Positions 37,574 to 47,478 of a stretch of DNA of 64,000 bases are shown here, piece after piece. Position 1 is the first letter of the stretch. Each line of letters begins with the position of its first letter. A model generated the notes under the pieces. That model was not told the origin of the DNA. It worked only from the letters and a program-made list of their open reading frames with translations, and did no database searches. A program made the translations under genes and the position numbers. Source of the DNA: an uncultured Chloroflexota bacterium (lineage in GTDB: Bacteria > Chloroflexota > UBA11872 > VXNJ01); the NCBI GenBank assembly GCA_913043205.1, contig CAJWLF010000001.1, positions 1-64,000 on the forward strand, given 5' to 3'.

Positions 37574-39550
37574 CTACTCTTCTTGCTTTTGAAGATCAAC
37601 TAATGCATTAATGTCCTCGAGCGTCGTAGTGTCTCCTTGTATTTCTCCTCCCATAGCAATCTCTCGCAATAGTCTTCTCATGATCTTCCCGCTTCGGGTT
37701 TTTGGAAGTGAAGCGGTAAATCGTAATATTTTTGGCCGTACAAATGCTCCTATGGTCTTTGCGACATGTTGTCGTAAAGTCTCTTGAAGTTCATCCCCTG
37801 CGTTGTAGTTAGATTTGAGAGTTACGAAGGCAGCTACTGCTTCTCCCGTAAGTTCATCTGGAACCCCAATTACTGCTGCTTCAGCGACGGCTTCGTGCGA
37901 GACTAAGGAGCTCTCCACCTCTGCCGTCCCTATACGGTGACCTGACACATTTAGTACATCGTCAATTCGTCCAATTACCCAAAAATAGCCATCTGAATCA
38001 CGGGTTGCTGCATCACCTGCCAAGTATACGCCTGGGAATTTGCCGAAGTAAGTTTCATGAAATCTATCTTGTTCGCCAAATTCCCCATCGTGGCCAGGCT
38101 CTCCCCATCCATCCTTGTATATTCCCCTAATCATGCTAGGCCACGGCTGTTTTATGACCAATAATCCGCGCTCGTCAGTGTCTGCCACCGATCCATCCTC
38201 GCGCAATATTTCGGCGTCCACCCCGAAAAATGGAAGAGTAGCAGAACCCGGTTTGGTAGGGGTGGCTCCAGGTATAGGGGTGATCATTATGCCGCCGGTT
38301 TCGGTTTGCCACCATGTGTCAACTATTGGGCACTTGTTTCCGCCTATAATCCGTCTGTACCAGTTCCATACATCTGGGTTGATAGGCTCGCCAACAGTGC
38401 CGATCAGACGCAGCGTACTGAGATTGTAATTGTTTGGCCAAGAATCTCCCCATTTGATGAAGGCCCGTATTGCGGTAGGGGCTGTATAAAAAACTGTTAC
38501 TTTATAGTCTTGAACAATTTTCCATAATCTGCCGAAATCAGGGTGATCTGGGGCCCCTTCGTACATTACGCTGGATGCACAATTAGCCAATATCCCGTAC
38601 ACGATATAGCTGTGGCCTGTAACCCATCCCACGTCTGCTGTGCACCAGTAAACATCGTCATCACGCAAGTCGAAGACTATTTTTGACGTTGTTGCTGTAT
38701 ACACCATATAGCCTCCGGTAGCATGTACAACACCCTTAGGCTTACCTGTGGTTCCACTTGTGTAAAGAATGTAAAGAGGGTGTTCAGCTGGGACCATGAC
38801 TGGCTCGCATGTAGTGGCCTGTTCGCTCAAGAGATCATGCCACCAGACATCTCGGTTAGGAGTCATTTGAATAGTGTTTTCGCAACGGTTTAGGACTATA
38901 ACGTGCTCCACACTTGGGCATCCGTTATTACTGACGGCTTGATCAACATTGGATTTTAAAGGGATGATCTTGCCTCGGCGCCAGCCCCCATCGGAAGTGA
39001 TCACACATCGGGCACTTGCATCCAACACTCGGTCACGTATTGCATCTGAGCTAAAACCGCCGAAAATGACACTATGAACCAATCCCAATCTTGCGCACGC
39101 TAGCATTGCTACTACAGTCTCAACAACCATGGGCATGTAGATAATTACTCTATCTCCCTTTTCTAAGCCCAGCGACTTTAGCCCATTTGCTGTTTGACAC
39201 ACTGATGACAAAAGTTCTTTGTAGGTGATAGAACGTCGGTCTCCAGGCTCACCTTCCCAGTAATAGGCAACCTTGTCACCTTTGCCGGCGAGTACGTGGC
39301 GATCCAGGCAATTGACGGTAATATTTAGTTCTCCATCTTCAAACCAACGACAACGAGGTGGGTCCCATTTTCGGAGAATAGTCCATTGTTTATGCCATTC
39401 GAATTCATCGCTCAATTTTCGCCAAAAGGATTCGGGATCAGCTAGGCTTCGTTTATGGAGATCACGATATTCTTCCATGCCAGCGATGTGCGCTGACTTC
39501 GAGAAGTCTCGACTGGGATTAAATACGCGTTCTTCTTTGGTATTTGCCAT
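37574..39550 (-). CDS. acs: Acetyl-CoA synthetase (AMP-forming)
   Basis: Activates acetate with ATP and CoA through acetyl-AMP. 658 residues from ATG 39550 ('MANTKEERVFNPS'); the ORF-track GTG 39622 adds 24 unusual residues with no ribosome site. Motifs: phosphate-binding 'YTSGTTGKPKGVVHATGG', 'VDTWWQTETGGIMITPIPGA', 'GRIDDVLNVSGHRIGTAEVE' and the acetylation-site Lys in 'LPKTRSGKIMRRLLREIA'. The latter is regulated by lysine acetylation in many bacteria (family knowledge). Full adenylate-forming and C-terminal domains present. Confidence 0.97.
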   Translation of the reverse strand: MANTKEERVFNPSRDFSKSAHIAGMEEYRDLHKRSLADPESFWRKLSDEFEWHKQWTILRKWDPPRCRWFEDGELNITVNCLDRHVLAGKGDKVAYYWEGEPGDRRSITYKELLSSVCQTANGLKSLGLEKGDRVIIYMPMVVETVVAMLACARLGLVHSVIFGGFSSDAIRDRVLDASARCVITSDGGWRRGKIIPLKSNVDQAVSNNGCPSVEHVIVLNRCENTIQMTPNRDVWWHDLLSEQATTCEPVMVPAEHPLYILYTSGTTGKPKGVVHATGGYMVYTATTSKIVFDLRDDDVYWCTADVGWVTGHSYIVYGILANCASSVMYEGAPDHPDFGRLWKIVQDYKVTVFYTAPTAIRAFIKWGDSWPNNYNLSTLRLIGTVGEPINPDVWNWYRRIIGGNKCPIVDTWWQTETGGIMITPIPGATPTKPGSATLPFFGVDAEILREDGSVADTDERGLLVIKQPWPSMIRGIYKDGWGEPGHDGEFGEQDRFHETYFGKFPGVYLAGDAATRDSDGYFWVIGRIDDVLNVSGHRIGTAEVESSLVSHEAVAEAAVIGVPDELTGEAVAAFVTLKSNYNAGDELQETLRQHVAKTIGAFVRPKILRFTASLPKTRSGKIMRRLLREIAMGGEIQGDTTTLEDINALVDLQKQEE

Positions 39551-39869
39551 TGTGATTAACTCGATTTCTGAACTTGTGCATCCTGTTGGGTGATCGAATA
39601 TTCGATATTTATTCTTTGGCACTATAGCTACTTGCGGGGCAAACTCCCAAGTGAGCTACCTGTCAAGAGTAGTTCTATTACCGGTAGATACCTATTCAGA
39701 ATTCAACAAACTCCTAGGTTTGATTGTACTCAAAGGCCTTAAGATCGAATTGGTTGGCTTAATGCAGTGACTAATACTTTTCGAGCTCATATAAAGGCGA
39801 TCATCATTATACTTACACTTATTAACATACAAATCCTGTATATAAAAAAATACATTGTTGGAGGACTAG
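39551..39869. other. Divergent intergenic region acs / xylA
   Basis: 319 bases between divergent genes, AT-rich near xylA, with no supported ORF. A perfect TTGACA reads on the - strand toward acs, but I find no matching -10. Promoters for both genes are expected here. Confidence 0.6.
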
Positions 39870-41030
39870 ATGTACGAACCTAAAAAATCTGATCATTTTA
39901 CTTTCGGGTTATGGACCGTAGGCAATATAGGTAGAGATCCGTTTGGCGACCCGGTTCGATCACCATTTAGCCCTGAACATATTGTGGAAAATTTATCGCG
40001 ACTTGGGGCCTATGGGGTCAACCTACACGATAATGATCTTGTGCCCTTTGACGCCTCTCTCGCACAGCAGGATCGAATAGTAAAGTCTTTCAAGAGTGCC
40101 TTGGAGGATCACGACATGAAGGTTCCTATGGCGACGACGAACCTGTTCACTCATCCAGTGTTCAAAGAAGGAGCTTTTACGTCGAATGATCCCGATGTAC
40201 GGGAATTTGCCTTGAAGAAAACACTTCGCGCTATCGATCTGGGAGCGGAGCTCGGTGCGGGGATATACGTGTTTTGGGGAGGGCGTGAAGGGGCCGAAGT
40301 GGATGCATCCAAACAATTGCCAGATGGTTATAAGTATTTTCGTGACGCTCTTAATTTCTTATGCTCCTATGTGAACGATCAGGGCTATGACATGAAATTC
40401 GCTTTGGAAGCAAAGCCAAACGAACCACGAGGGCACCTGTTTCTTCCTACTACCGGCGCTATGCTTGGATTTATTGCTACTCTAGATCAACCCGATATGG
40501 TGGGAGTAAATCCGGAAGTAGCTCATGAAACGATGGCCGGTCTGAATTTTCCGCACGCAGTTGCCCAAGCAATTGATGCCCAGAAATTATTTCATGTGGA
40601 TCTTAATGACCAAGAGATGAATAGGTTCGACCAAGATTTTCGATTTGGATCAGTGCAATTGAAAAGTAATTTCTTTTTGGTCAAATTGTTAGAAGATATT
40701 GAATATGACGGGATGAGGCATTTCGATGCTCATGCTTATCGAACCGAGCAAGAGATGGGTGTATGGGAATTTGCTCGTGGCTGCATGCGGACGTATCTCA
40801 TATTACGCGAAAAGGTGGACAAATTTAATGATGATACTGAGATTCAGGGGATGTTGTCTGAACTTCAGACTGAAAGTGTGAATTGGGACAGGATCGCTGC
40901 CGGATATTCATCAGACAAGGCGACGGAGTTAAAAGCGAAAAATTTCGATATTGATGCTATGGCAGAACGAGATTTCATGTATGAAAAACTGGATCAGCTG
41001 ACAGTGGAGATTATTCTCGGAATTAGATAG
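39870..41030 (+). CDS. xylA: Xylose isomerase (class I, actinobacterial type)
   Basis: Converts D-xylose to D-xylulose (and glucose to fructose) with two divalent metals. 386 residues, the class I length. Landmarks: '[19 protein letters not shown]', '[16 protein letters not shown]' (catalytic His), '[11 protein letters not shown]', metal Glu/Lys in '[11 protein letters not shown]', '[11 protein letters not shown]' (Glu, His), '[20 protein letters not shown]' (Asp ligands) and '[12 protein letters not shown]'. ATG 39870 with a strong GGAGGA. No xylulose kinase or sugar transporter is adjacent; a non-xylose aldose is possible. Confidence 0.95.
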   Translation: MYEPKKSDHFTFGLWTVGNIGRDPFGDPVRSPFSPEHIVENLSRLGAYGVNLHDNDLVPFDASLAQQDRIVKSFKSALEDHDMKVPMATTNLFTHPVFKEGAFTSNDPDVREFALKKTLRAIDLGAELGAGIYVFWGGREGAEVDASKQLPDGYKYFRDALNFLCSYVNDQGYDMKFALEAKPNEPRGHLFLPTTGAMLGFIATLDQPDMVGVNPEVAHETMAGLNFPHAVAQAIDAQKLFHVDLNDQEMNRFDQDFRFGSVQLKSNFFLVKLLEDIEYDGMRHFDAHAYRTEQEMGVWEFARGCMRTYLILREKVDKFNDDTEIQGMLSELQTESVNWDRIAAGYSSDKATELKAKNFDIDAMAERDFMYEKLDQLTVEIILGIR

Positions 41031-41077
41031 GTGGTTATTGTGTCGAGCACAGTTTGGTCTCCGTCATTGAGCCGCAG

Positions 41078-42208
41078 ATGAGTAAATCAATAGGGAATCA
41101 ATACGGCCGCATCGTAGTCAAATGTGGGACTTCTCTGGTCACAAGTCATGGTGCCGGCGTAAACGAAAGATTTGTGTCAGGTCTGTCCGATCAAGTGTCT
41201 TCAGTTATTTCGACAGGGTCAGAAGTCGTACTTGTGGTTAGTGGAGCTGTTGGCATGGGTAGATCCCTTCTTAGGGAAGAGGTTCCGGAATCCACTGTTT
41301 CTAAGCAAGTACTGGCCGCAGTTGGACAAGCTCCGCTTATGGCACATCTTAGTCGGGAGTTCAACAGACACGACATAATCGTAGCTCAAACCCTTATTGA
41401 TCGAGCCTCTGTGGAGAATCGCACAGGCTATCTCAATGCTCGAAACACACTTTTAGAGCTTACCCAGCGTGGCATACTGCCCGTGGTCAATGAAAATGAC
41501 GTGGTTGCTACTGAGGAGTTGAACCTTGGAGACAATGATCGGTTGTCTGGACTGGTTGCAAATTTGGTAGATGCTGACCTTCTGGTTTTGTTGACCGATG
41601 TGGATGGGTATTTTCGCCGCATTAAGGATGGCGATATGCAATTGGTGCCACAAATTGATCGGGTTACCGACGAAATGTTGAGCGAATCAGGAGGAACTGT
41701 CAGTGGGCTAGGTACTGGAGGGATGCGGGCAAAATTAGAGGCTGCTCGTCTTGCCATGTCACACGGTGTTACAGTGGTTGTTGCTAGTGGGACGGAGCCC
41801 GATATATTGCACCGAATTGTGTCAATGGAGATGGTTGGTTCGTGGTTTGTTCCGACGGCGGAACGAAAAGAGAGTAGGGATAGATGGATGCTTGCAAACT
41901 TAGGGATAAAAGGCAGGATTACTGTCGATATTGGTGCTGAGAAAGCTGTTAGAAAAAATGGAAAAAGCTTGTTGCCTGCGGGAGTAATCGAAGTCCAAGG
42001 TAACTTTGATAGGGGAGGGCTGGTTGTATTGTGCGACGTCAGTGCAAATCATTTTGGGAGAGGCCTCGTCAATTACGGTTCAACAGACATAGGTCGTATT
42101 AAAGGCTGTGACTCGGGCGAAATTATTAGTGTTTTAGGATATTCCCATGGGCAAGAGATTATTCACCGTAATAACATGGTGATTTCAGACCTTCCTGTGA
42201 CACCCTAA
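41078..42208 (+). CDS. proB: Glutamate 5-kinase
   Basis: First enzyme of proline synthesis, ATP + glutamate to glutamyl 5-phosphate. 376 residues from ATG 41078; TTG 41054 is the track alternative. The amino-acid-kinase domain has 'IVVKCGTSLV', 'VVSGAVGMGRSLL', 'LPVVNENDVVATEELNLGDN' 'DRLSGLVANLVDAD' and 'GTGGMRAKLEAARLA'. A C-terminal PUA domain (about 285-365) includes 'LLPAGVIEVQGNFDRGGLVV' and 'GRGLVNYGSTDIGRIKG'. Feedback inhibition by proline is the family norm. proA follows 48 bases downstream. Confidence 0.96.
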   Translation: MSKSIGNQYGRIVVKCGTSLVTSHGAGVNERFVSGLSDQVSSVISTGSEVVLVVSGAVGMGRSLLREEVPESTVSKQVLAAVGQAPLMAHLSREFNRHDIIVAQTLIDRASVENRTGYLNARNTLLELTQRGILPVVNENDVVATEELNLGDNDRLSGLVANLVDADLLVLLTDVDGYFRRIKDGDMQLVPQIDRVTDEMLSESGGTVSGLGTGGMRAKLEAARLAMSHGVTVVVASGTEPDILHRIVSMEMVGSWFVPTAERKESRDRWMLANLGIKGRITVDIGAEKAVRKNGKSLLPAGVIEVQGNFDRGGLVVLCDVSANHFGRGLVNYGSTDIGRIKGCDSGEIISVLGYSHGQEIIHRNNMVISDLPVTP

Positions 42209-42256
42209 TAGTATTTGTATGAAGGATTAAAAACAGTGGCGTACTGTGAGTGAATT

Positions 42257-43537
42257 GTGAGCAGAGGCTTGAGTGAACAAGAATCGGAATTATTGACGAA
42301 GGCAGAATTGGCCGTGCGAGCCAGGCGGTCTCTTGGATTGATGTCGACTTCCCAAAAAAATGCGGCTCTTCAAGCCATCTCAGGCGCTCTGATTCGCCGT
42401 ATGGATGAAATTATCATTGCCAATGACGCTGACATGGAAGCCGCTCGCAGAGACGACGTTCAGGATTATATTCTGGATAGATTGCTACTCACTCCTGAAC
42501 GTGTCGAGGATATTGCCTCAGCCGTTCTTGAAGTAGTGGAATTACCGGATCCTGTAGGGGAAACAATTGAAAGCCGTACTGTAGAGAGCGGGATTATTGT
42601 TGATAGGAGACGAGTGCCATTGGGTCTTATCGGCATCATTTTCGAATCCAGACCCAACGTTACAGTGGATATATCCGCTTTGTGTTTGAAGTCAGGGAAT
42701 TGTGTGATCTTACGAGGGGGTAAAGAGGCTATAAATAGCAACAAGGTGTTATATGACATTGTTCATTCTGCGTCGGTATCTGAGGGTATGCCCGTCGGAT
42801 GGGTGCAATTAATTGAAAGTACCGATAGGGGAGTAGTTGGCGAAATGTTGAGTTTGCGTAGTCACATAGACGTGGTGATTCCGCGGGGGGGAAAGGGATT
42901 AGTGTCCTATGTGGCAGACAATTCGCGTATACCTATACTTGAGACCGGATATGGGGTCTGCCATACGTATGTTCATGCGAATGCGGATTTTGAGAAAGCT
43001 AGTAATATTGTTATCAATGCGAAAGTGCGGAGGCCGTCAATTTGCAATGCGCTGGACTCGCTATTAATTGACCGATCTATCGCTGAGGCATTTCTTCCTG
43101 ATTTAGCCCGTAAATTAGATAGAGCGGGAGTTGAGTTGCGTGTCGGCACCGAATGTTCTCGGATAATCGGCGATGGTGTTGCCGTGCTAGATCTGAGGGA
43201 CGGAGACTTGGATACTGAATGGAATGCTTTGCGCATGGCCATTACCTTAGTCGATGGTTTAGATGAGGCAATAGAGCACATTCAAGATCATGGATCAGGA
43301 CACTCTGAGGCTATAGTTACTGAGGACAAATTAGTGGGAGCTATTTTTCTAGATGAGGTAGATGCAGCAGCTGTGTATCTAAATGCATCCACCCAATTCA
43401 CTGATGGTGGTGAATTTGGGCTTGGGGCAGAAATAGGTATCAGCACTCAGAAACTACATGCTCGTGGACCGATGGGATTGCGTGAAATGACGACCTACAA
43501 ATGGGTGATTACTGGAGACGGTCACGTTAGGGCATGA
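42257..43537 (+). CDS. proA: Gamma-glutamyl phosphate reductase
   Basis: Second enzyme of proline synthesis, NADPH-dependent reduction of glutamyl 5-phosphate to the semialdehyde. 426 residues, aldehyde-dehydrogenase fold: 'VDRRRVPLGLIGIIFESRPN', 'KSGNCVILRGGKEAINSNKV', 'VIPRGGKGLVSYVADNSRIP', and the catalytic Cys263 in 'RPSICNALDSLLID'. GTG start. It forms proB-proA as in most bacteria; proC is not in the window. Confidence 0.96.
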   Translation: MSRGLSEQESELLTKAELAVRARRSLGLMSTSQKNAALQAISGALIRRMDEIIIANDADMEAARRDDVQDYILDRLLLTPERVEDIASAVLEVVELPDPVGETIESRTVESGIIVDRRRVPLGLIGIIFESRPNVTVDISALCLKSGNCVILRGGKEAINSNKVLYDIVHSASVSEGMPVGWVQLIESTDRGVVGEMLSLRSHIDVVIPRGGKGLVSYVADNSRIPILETGYGVCHTYVHANADFEKASNIVINAKVRRPSICNALDSLLIDRSIAEAFLPDLARKLDRAGVELRVGTECSRIIGDGVAVLDLRDGDLDTEWNALRMAITLVDGLDEAIEHIQDHGSGHSEAIVTEDKLVGAIFLDEVDAAAVYLNASTQFTDGGEFGLGAEIGISTQKLHARGPMGLREMTTYKWVITGDGHVRA

Positions 43538-43605
43538 GTTTCGAAGGAAATGTTCTGATTGTGTGGTATTTAGGAATTAATTCATTACGGGATGCGAAAT
43601 CTGCA

Positions 43606-43611
43606 TATACT
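43606..43611 (+). promoter_or_regulatory. Candidate -10 box before the VanW-family gene
   Basis: TATACT at 43606-43611, 11 bases before the ATG and with only a weak -35 (TTCATT, 19-base spacing). The gene has no ribosome site, so a very short leader is possible. Confidence 0.25.
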
Positions 43612-43622
43612 ATGAATAACAG

Positions 43623-45731
43623 ATGGACCAAGTGAATATTTCGCGACGTACTGTAATTACGTCACTAGCGGCAATGTGTAGTTTTTTTGTGGGTGGAGTG
43701 GGGGCATTCGTGCTTCGCAAAGGATTTCATCACAATGGTGAATTTTTGCCCGGAATCAGTGTTGGTTCGACCGATATTTCTGGATTGACTCCTCGTCAGG
43801 CCGTGGATCTATTTGAGACAAAGTGGAGTCAATATCTTGAATCGCCAGTAGTGTTCAAGGCTGTTGATAGGGTATGGACTCCAACTGCTGAAGATATCGG
43901 GCTAAAGGTGGATTACATGACCCCGTTGCAAGCAGCCCATTCATTTGGTCGGGGTAGTGGGGTTATTGATCGTGTTACTCAGCAAATTATAGGTGGACGG
44001 AAGAAGCATGATTGGCCTATCCAGTTTGCGCTAGACAGAGTCAAACTGGGGAACTATTTACAGGTTATAGCCGCAGTCTATTCAAGGCCGGCGGTCGAAG
44101 CCGATATCCAATTATATGACGAATCAATACGCATAAGGGATTCTAGAGATGGTTTTGAGGTTGACTGGCGAGCGATGGCTTCTCAAATTAATGAACCGGA
44201 TGCAACGGCAGAAGTTCAAACAATAGATGTGGCCATGTCTGTTGTTAGACCAAACGTAGACACGCGACAGGTCAACAACTTGGCAAATAAACTTCAGCAG
44301 AGTCTCGAAGCTCCGCTGACCCTTCACTATGAAGACGGTGTTTGGACGATTCTTCCAAAAACATTGCGTGGCCTTCTGAGGATCGATAATGGCAATGATG
44401 GTTTTACTATCGGTGTAGATGCTAATGGTCTTGTTGATCTATTTGAATCGATTGACGATTCTATAAGAATCGACCCAGTAAACGGTCTTATTCAATACGA
44501 TCAGAAGGCAAATCGAGTTACAAAATTCGTCCCTTGGATCGACGGTCGTAATTTGGACAAACCTGCGTTGGTCGATGGTATTAACAGTGCTATTCGCAAT
44601 AATGTTCGAAGTGTTCAAATTCCTATTAACTCTTTGGCTGCTGATAGGCCGAATGACGAAAGCTCAAACTTAGGAATTACTCATTTACTGGCTACCGGTG
44701 AGTCTTTCTTTGAGAAATCGGCTGAATATCGGATAAACAACATTAAGCTTGGGGCAAAATACCTGGATGGTTTTGTAATTAACAAAGGGGAGGTATTTTC
44801 GTTCAATAAAGCCCTAGGGCCCATAGACGAAGAGAGCGGGTTTGGAGAGGGCTTGGTGATAATCGAGGATAGGACAGAGGAGGGTGTTGGCGGAGGCATT
44901 TGCCAGGTGTCTACGACGATGTTCCGGGCTGCTTTCTGGGCAGGATTGCCAATCAAGGAGAGACATAAGCACATCTATAGAGTCCCTTATTATGAGCAAG
45001 GGGATGCTCCTATAGGATTTGATGCATCCATATGGCAGCCGGAGAACAAATGGGCTGAAGAACTGGACTTGAAATTCCTCAATGACACGAATGGTTCAAT
45101 TATGATCCGCTCTCTGTTCGACCGTCGGCGACAGAGACTGAGATTTGAATTATGGGGTACCCCTACCGATCGGCAAGCGGAAATAGTTGAACATGAACTG
45201 CTTAATTGGAAAGATGTCCCTGATGACGAATGGATTGTTGACATGACACTTGAGCCTGGTTCAACGGAACAAGTGGAATGGTCTTCGAAGGGTGTGTACT
45301 CGATTATACACAGACGCGTTTCTGTTAATGATCTTGAGCTGTTTACCGACAAATTCTCTTCTAGTTTCACCGAGTGGCCGAATCGGTATGCGGTCAGCCC
45401 TGATGTCGCAGAAAAGGAACACCCTGAACTATATTCCAAATGGGTAGTAGAGAGTGTGGAAGATGCCTACAAGCTTCTGAATGTTTCACAAGACGCGACT
45501 GATGAGGAAATTAAACTCTCTCACGATGCACTATTGAGGCAGTATTTAGATGAAGAGGCTGAGCGAGTAGAAGACGATAAAGACGAAAAAGCTCTAGCTA
45601 AAAAAGTCGATAAAGCATCTCAAGCGTTACAAATCCTAAATACGCCGGCGTATCGCTTTCTAGAGGTGACCGAACAGGTAAATGGACAACAAGACAACAA
45701 TAAATTGACCGAGGATACAAATTCTAGTTAA
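43623..45731 (+). CDS. VanW-family envelope protein with degenerate C-terminal J-like domain
   Basis: 702 residues. An N-terminal signal/anchor (about 10-32) follows 'ISRRTVITS', then YoaR-type peptidoglycan-binding-like repeats (about 35-340; e.g. 'GSTDISGLTPRQAVDLFETK') and a VanW domain (about 355-490) with 'KLGAKYLDGFVINKGEVFSF', 'GEGLVIIEDRTEEGVGGGIC' and 'QVSTTMFRAAFWAGLPIKER'. Residues about 613-684 resemble a J domain ('DAYKLLNVSQDATDEEIKLS', 'ASQALQILNTPAYR'), but the HPD motif is replaced by YLD. Probably membrane-anchored and cell-wall associated (inference). Start ATG 43623; GTG 43632 possible. Confidence 0.8.
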   Translation: MDQVNISRRTVITSLAAMCSFFVGGVGAFVLRKGFHHNGEFLPGISVGSTDISGLTPRQAVDLFETKWSQYLESPVVFKAVDRVWTPTAEDIGLKVDYMTPLQAAHSFGRGSGVIDRVTQQIIGGRKKHDWPIQFALDRVKLGNYLQVIAAVYSRPAVEADIQLYDESIRIRDSRDGFEVDWRAMASQINEPDATAEVQTIDVAMSVVRPNVDTRQVNNLANKLQQSLEAPLTLHYEDGVWTILPKTLRGLLRIDNGNDGFTIGVDANGLVDLFESIDDSIRIDPVNGLIQYDQKANRVTKFVPWIDGRNLDKPALVDGINSAIRNNVRSVQIPINSLAADRPNDESSNLGITHLLATGESFFEKSAEYRINNIKLGAKYLDGFVINKGEVFSFNKALGPIDEESGFGEGLVIIEDRTEEGVGGGICQVSTTMFRAAFWAGLPIKERHKHIYRVPYYEQGDAPIGFDASIWQPENKWAEELDLKFLNDTNGSIMIRSLFDRRRQRLRFELWGTPTDRQAEIVEHELLNWKDVPDDEWIVDMTLEPGSTEQVEWSSKGVYSIIHRRVSVNDLELFTDKFSSSFTEWPNRYAVSPDVAEKEHPELYSKWVVESVEDAYKLLNVSQDATDEEIKLSHDALLRQYLDEEAERVEDDKDEKALAKKVDKASQALQILNTPAYRFLEVTEQVNGQQDNNKLTEDTNSS

Positions 45732-45769
45732 GCATACTGCATGAATAACTGTTAGGCTGATGGGTAGTT

Positions 45770-45846
45770 CGGGGCGTGGCGCAGTCCGGCAGCGCGCGTG
45801 CTTTGGGAGCACGAGGTCCGGGGTTCAAATCCCCGCGCCCCGACCA
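45770..45846 (+). tRNA. tRNA-Pro (anticodon TGG), CCA encoded
   Basis: Full cloverleaf by hand: acceptor CGGGGCG (45770-45776) pairs with CGCCCCG (45836-45842); anticodon stem CGTGC/GCACG around loop TTTGGGA (anticodon TGG at 45804-45806); T arm CGGGG-TTCAAAT-CCCCG; discriminator A and encoded CCA (45844-45846). Reads CCN codons through the wobble base. It stands alone, between the VanW gene and a convergent peptidase gene. Confidence 0.97.
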
Positions 45847-45879
45847 TTAAATGTCGCGGAAAGTCCAATTCCAAAGTTA

Positions 45880-47223
45880 CTAAGGCGCATTCCCGAATCT
45901 CTGCAATACTTTGTATATTGCTTGATGTCCAAATTCTAAGGCATCAACCGGGATTCGTTCATCGGCCGTGTGGAGTAATCTTGTGAAGTCAAACCCTTCA
46001 GGTAGTTTCATAGGGAGGAATCCGTAGGTTTGTATCCCTAGTCGTGCGAAAAACCGGCCGTCTGTTGCCCCACTGGTCATGAATGGTACTGGGTGCCCGT
46101 CTTTATCGGTTTCGAGAAGGATAGAAGAGAGAGTCTGAAATAGGCCCATGTCAGGTTGGCTAGGTCCGGGAGGGTCTGCTTCTAGGATTTCTATTTCAAG
46201 GTCATCGCCTAATAAATGGCGAAGCTCTATTATTAGATCTTCTGGGCTGGATCCGGGTACCTGCCTAGCATCTAGATCTATCTCAATATGTCCTGGGATA
46301 ACATTTATTTTTGTTCCTCCTCGAACAAACGTTGCATTGACTGTGTTGTGTAGCAAAGGATCTAATTCTCGTCCATGATTTGGCATCGAATCTAATGCTG
46401 CATCAGTTTTAGTAGTATCCAACAAATTAAGAAATGTACTCGAATCCTTTAAGGGCAGAGCTTTAGCCATTTCTTTTAGCATGGATTGGGCTGCTGGTGT
46501 TATTGAGGGGGGTAGTCGGTGCTCCTCCAGTAGAGTAAGGATCTTTCCTGCTTTTGCCATGGCTGTACCACTGTGCACCATTGCCCCGTGGCCCCCAGGC
46601 CCTTGTACTGTTATCCGGATTCGCACCACAGTTTTTTCAGCGATCATTATTGGATAGAAAGTTTGGCCTCCGTAGTAGTATGAATAACCTCCCAACTCAC
46701 CGATTGCGTATTTGACATTGGCGAAAATATCGGGGTGGTTTTCGACCATGAATTTTGCACCGTGCTCTCCACCGGCCTCCTCATCGCTCAGAAAAGTCAA
46801 TATGACATCTCCGGGTAACGGTAGTTGTTCCTGTTTGGCTCTAAGAAATGCGGATAGCAACATAGCGTCTCCACCTTTCATGTCCAACGCTCCTCGACCC
46901 CACAGCCACCCATTATGAATTTCCCCTCCAAACGGAGGGTAAGTCCAGGTCTGGTTTTCTGTAGTTACTACGTCTACATGGCCATACAACATTAGTGGGT
47001 TGGAGTTGCCTCCAGGTAGCCGCGCAACCAAATTGGGTCTGCTAGGGTCAATTGCGTAACGTCTATATTTGATATCGTAGGCATCAAGCACTGACTCTAT
47101 ATATTCAATGCACTTAATTTCACATCCTGGTGGATTGGTTGTGTCGAAACGAAGAAGAGCCTGCGCTAATTCTGCTGGACGTGTGTGAATGCTTGTCGCA
47201 ATGGTAGGCGATGTATTTTTCAA
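45880..47223 (-). CDS. M20-family metallopeptidase (ArgE/DapE/carboxypeptidase type)
   Basis: 447 residues from TTG 47223, which has GGAG 7 bases upstream; the track start at 47334 gives an untypical 37-residue extension. Zinc-peptidase landmarks: 'LMLYGHVDVVTTENQTW' (His, Asp), 'WGRGALDMKGGDAML' (bridging Asp), 'FLSDEEAGGEHGAKFMVENH' (catalytic Glu), dimerisation-domain 'GPGGHGAMVHSGTAMAK', and the C-terminal His in 'LHTADERIPVD'. It could hydrolyse dipeptides, N-acyl amino acids or succinyl-diaminopimelate; the exact substrate cannot be told. No signal peptide. Confidence 0.88.
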   Translation of the reverse strand: MKNTSPTIATSIHTRPAELAQALLRFDTTNPPGCEIKCIEYIESVLDAYDIKYRRYAIDPSRPNLVARLPGGNSNPLMLYGHVDVVTTENQTWTYPPFGGEIHNGWLWGRGALDMKGGDAMLLSAFLRAKQEQLPLPGDVILTFLSDEEAGGEHGAKFMVENHPDIFANVKYAIGELGGYSYYYGGQTFYPIMIAEKTVVRIRITVQGPGGHGAMVHSGTAMAKAGKILTLLEEHRLPPSITPAAQSMLKEMAKALPLKDSSTFLNLLDTTKTDAALDSMPNHGRELDPLLHNTVNATFVRGGTKINVIPGHIEIDLDARQVPGSSPEDLIIELRHLLGDDLEIEILEADPPGPSQPDMGLFQTLSSILLETDKDGHPVPFMTSGATDGRFFARLGIQTYGFLPMKLPEGFDFTRLLHTADERIPVDALEFGHQAIYKVLQRFGNAP

Positions 47224-47478
47224 ATCTCTGCTCCAAGTTAATCGAGTGTCGTTAGAACGTTGCTGTGTGATGAGCTTGTTTAATTGCATCCAAACATGTG
47301 CTATCTGGAGACCCTGCAATTGTGGCACAACCAAATAATTGTTGGTAGTTAAGAGACGCTAAAGAAGTGGTGCGAAGTGTCTGCAACAGGTTTCAATACG
47401 TCAAACATACATGCTTATATTATTGTTGGTGTTTCGTGTAAGCATGAATAATGTATAGGTGTATGGATGATTGTGTAA

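Noticed and set aside
45798-45986. 62-residue + strand ORF
   Set aside because: Begins within tRNA-Pro and runs into the convergent peptidase gene; chance frame.
47410-47446. CATGCTTA / TAAGCATG inverted repeat
   Set aside because: Only 8-base arms with a 21-base loop in AT-rich DNA, no T-tail; not enough for terminator or operator.
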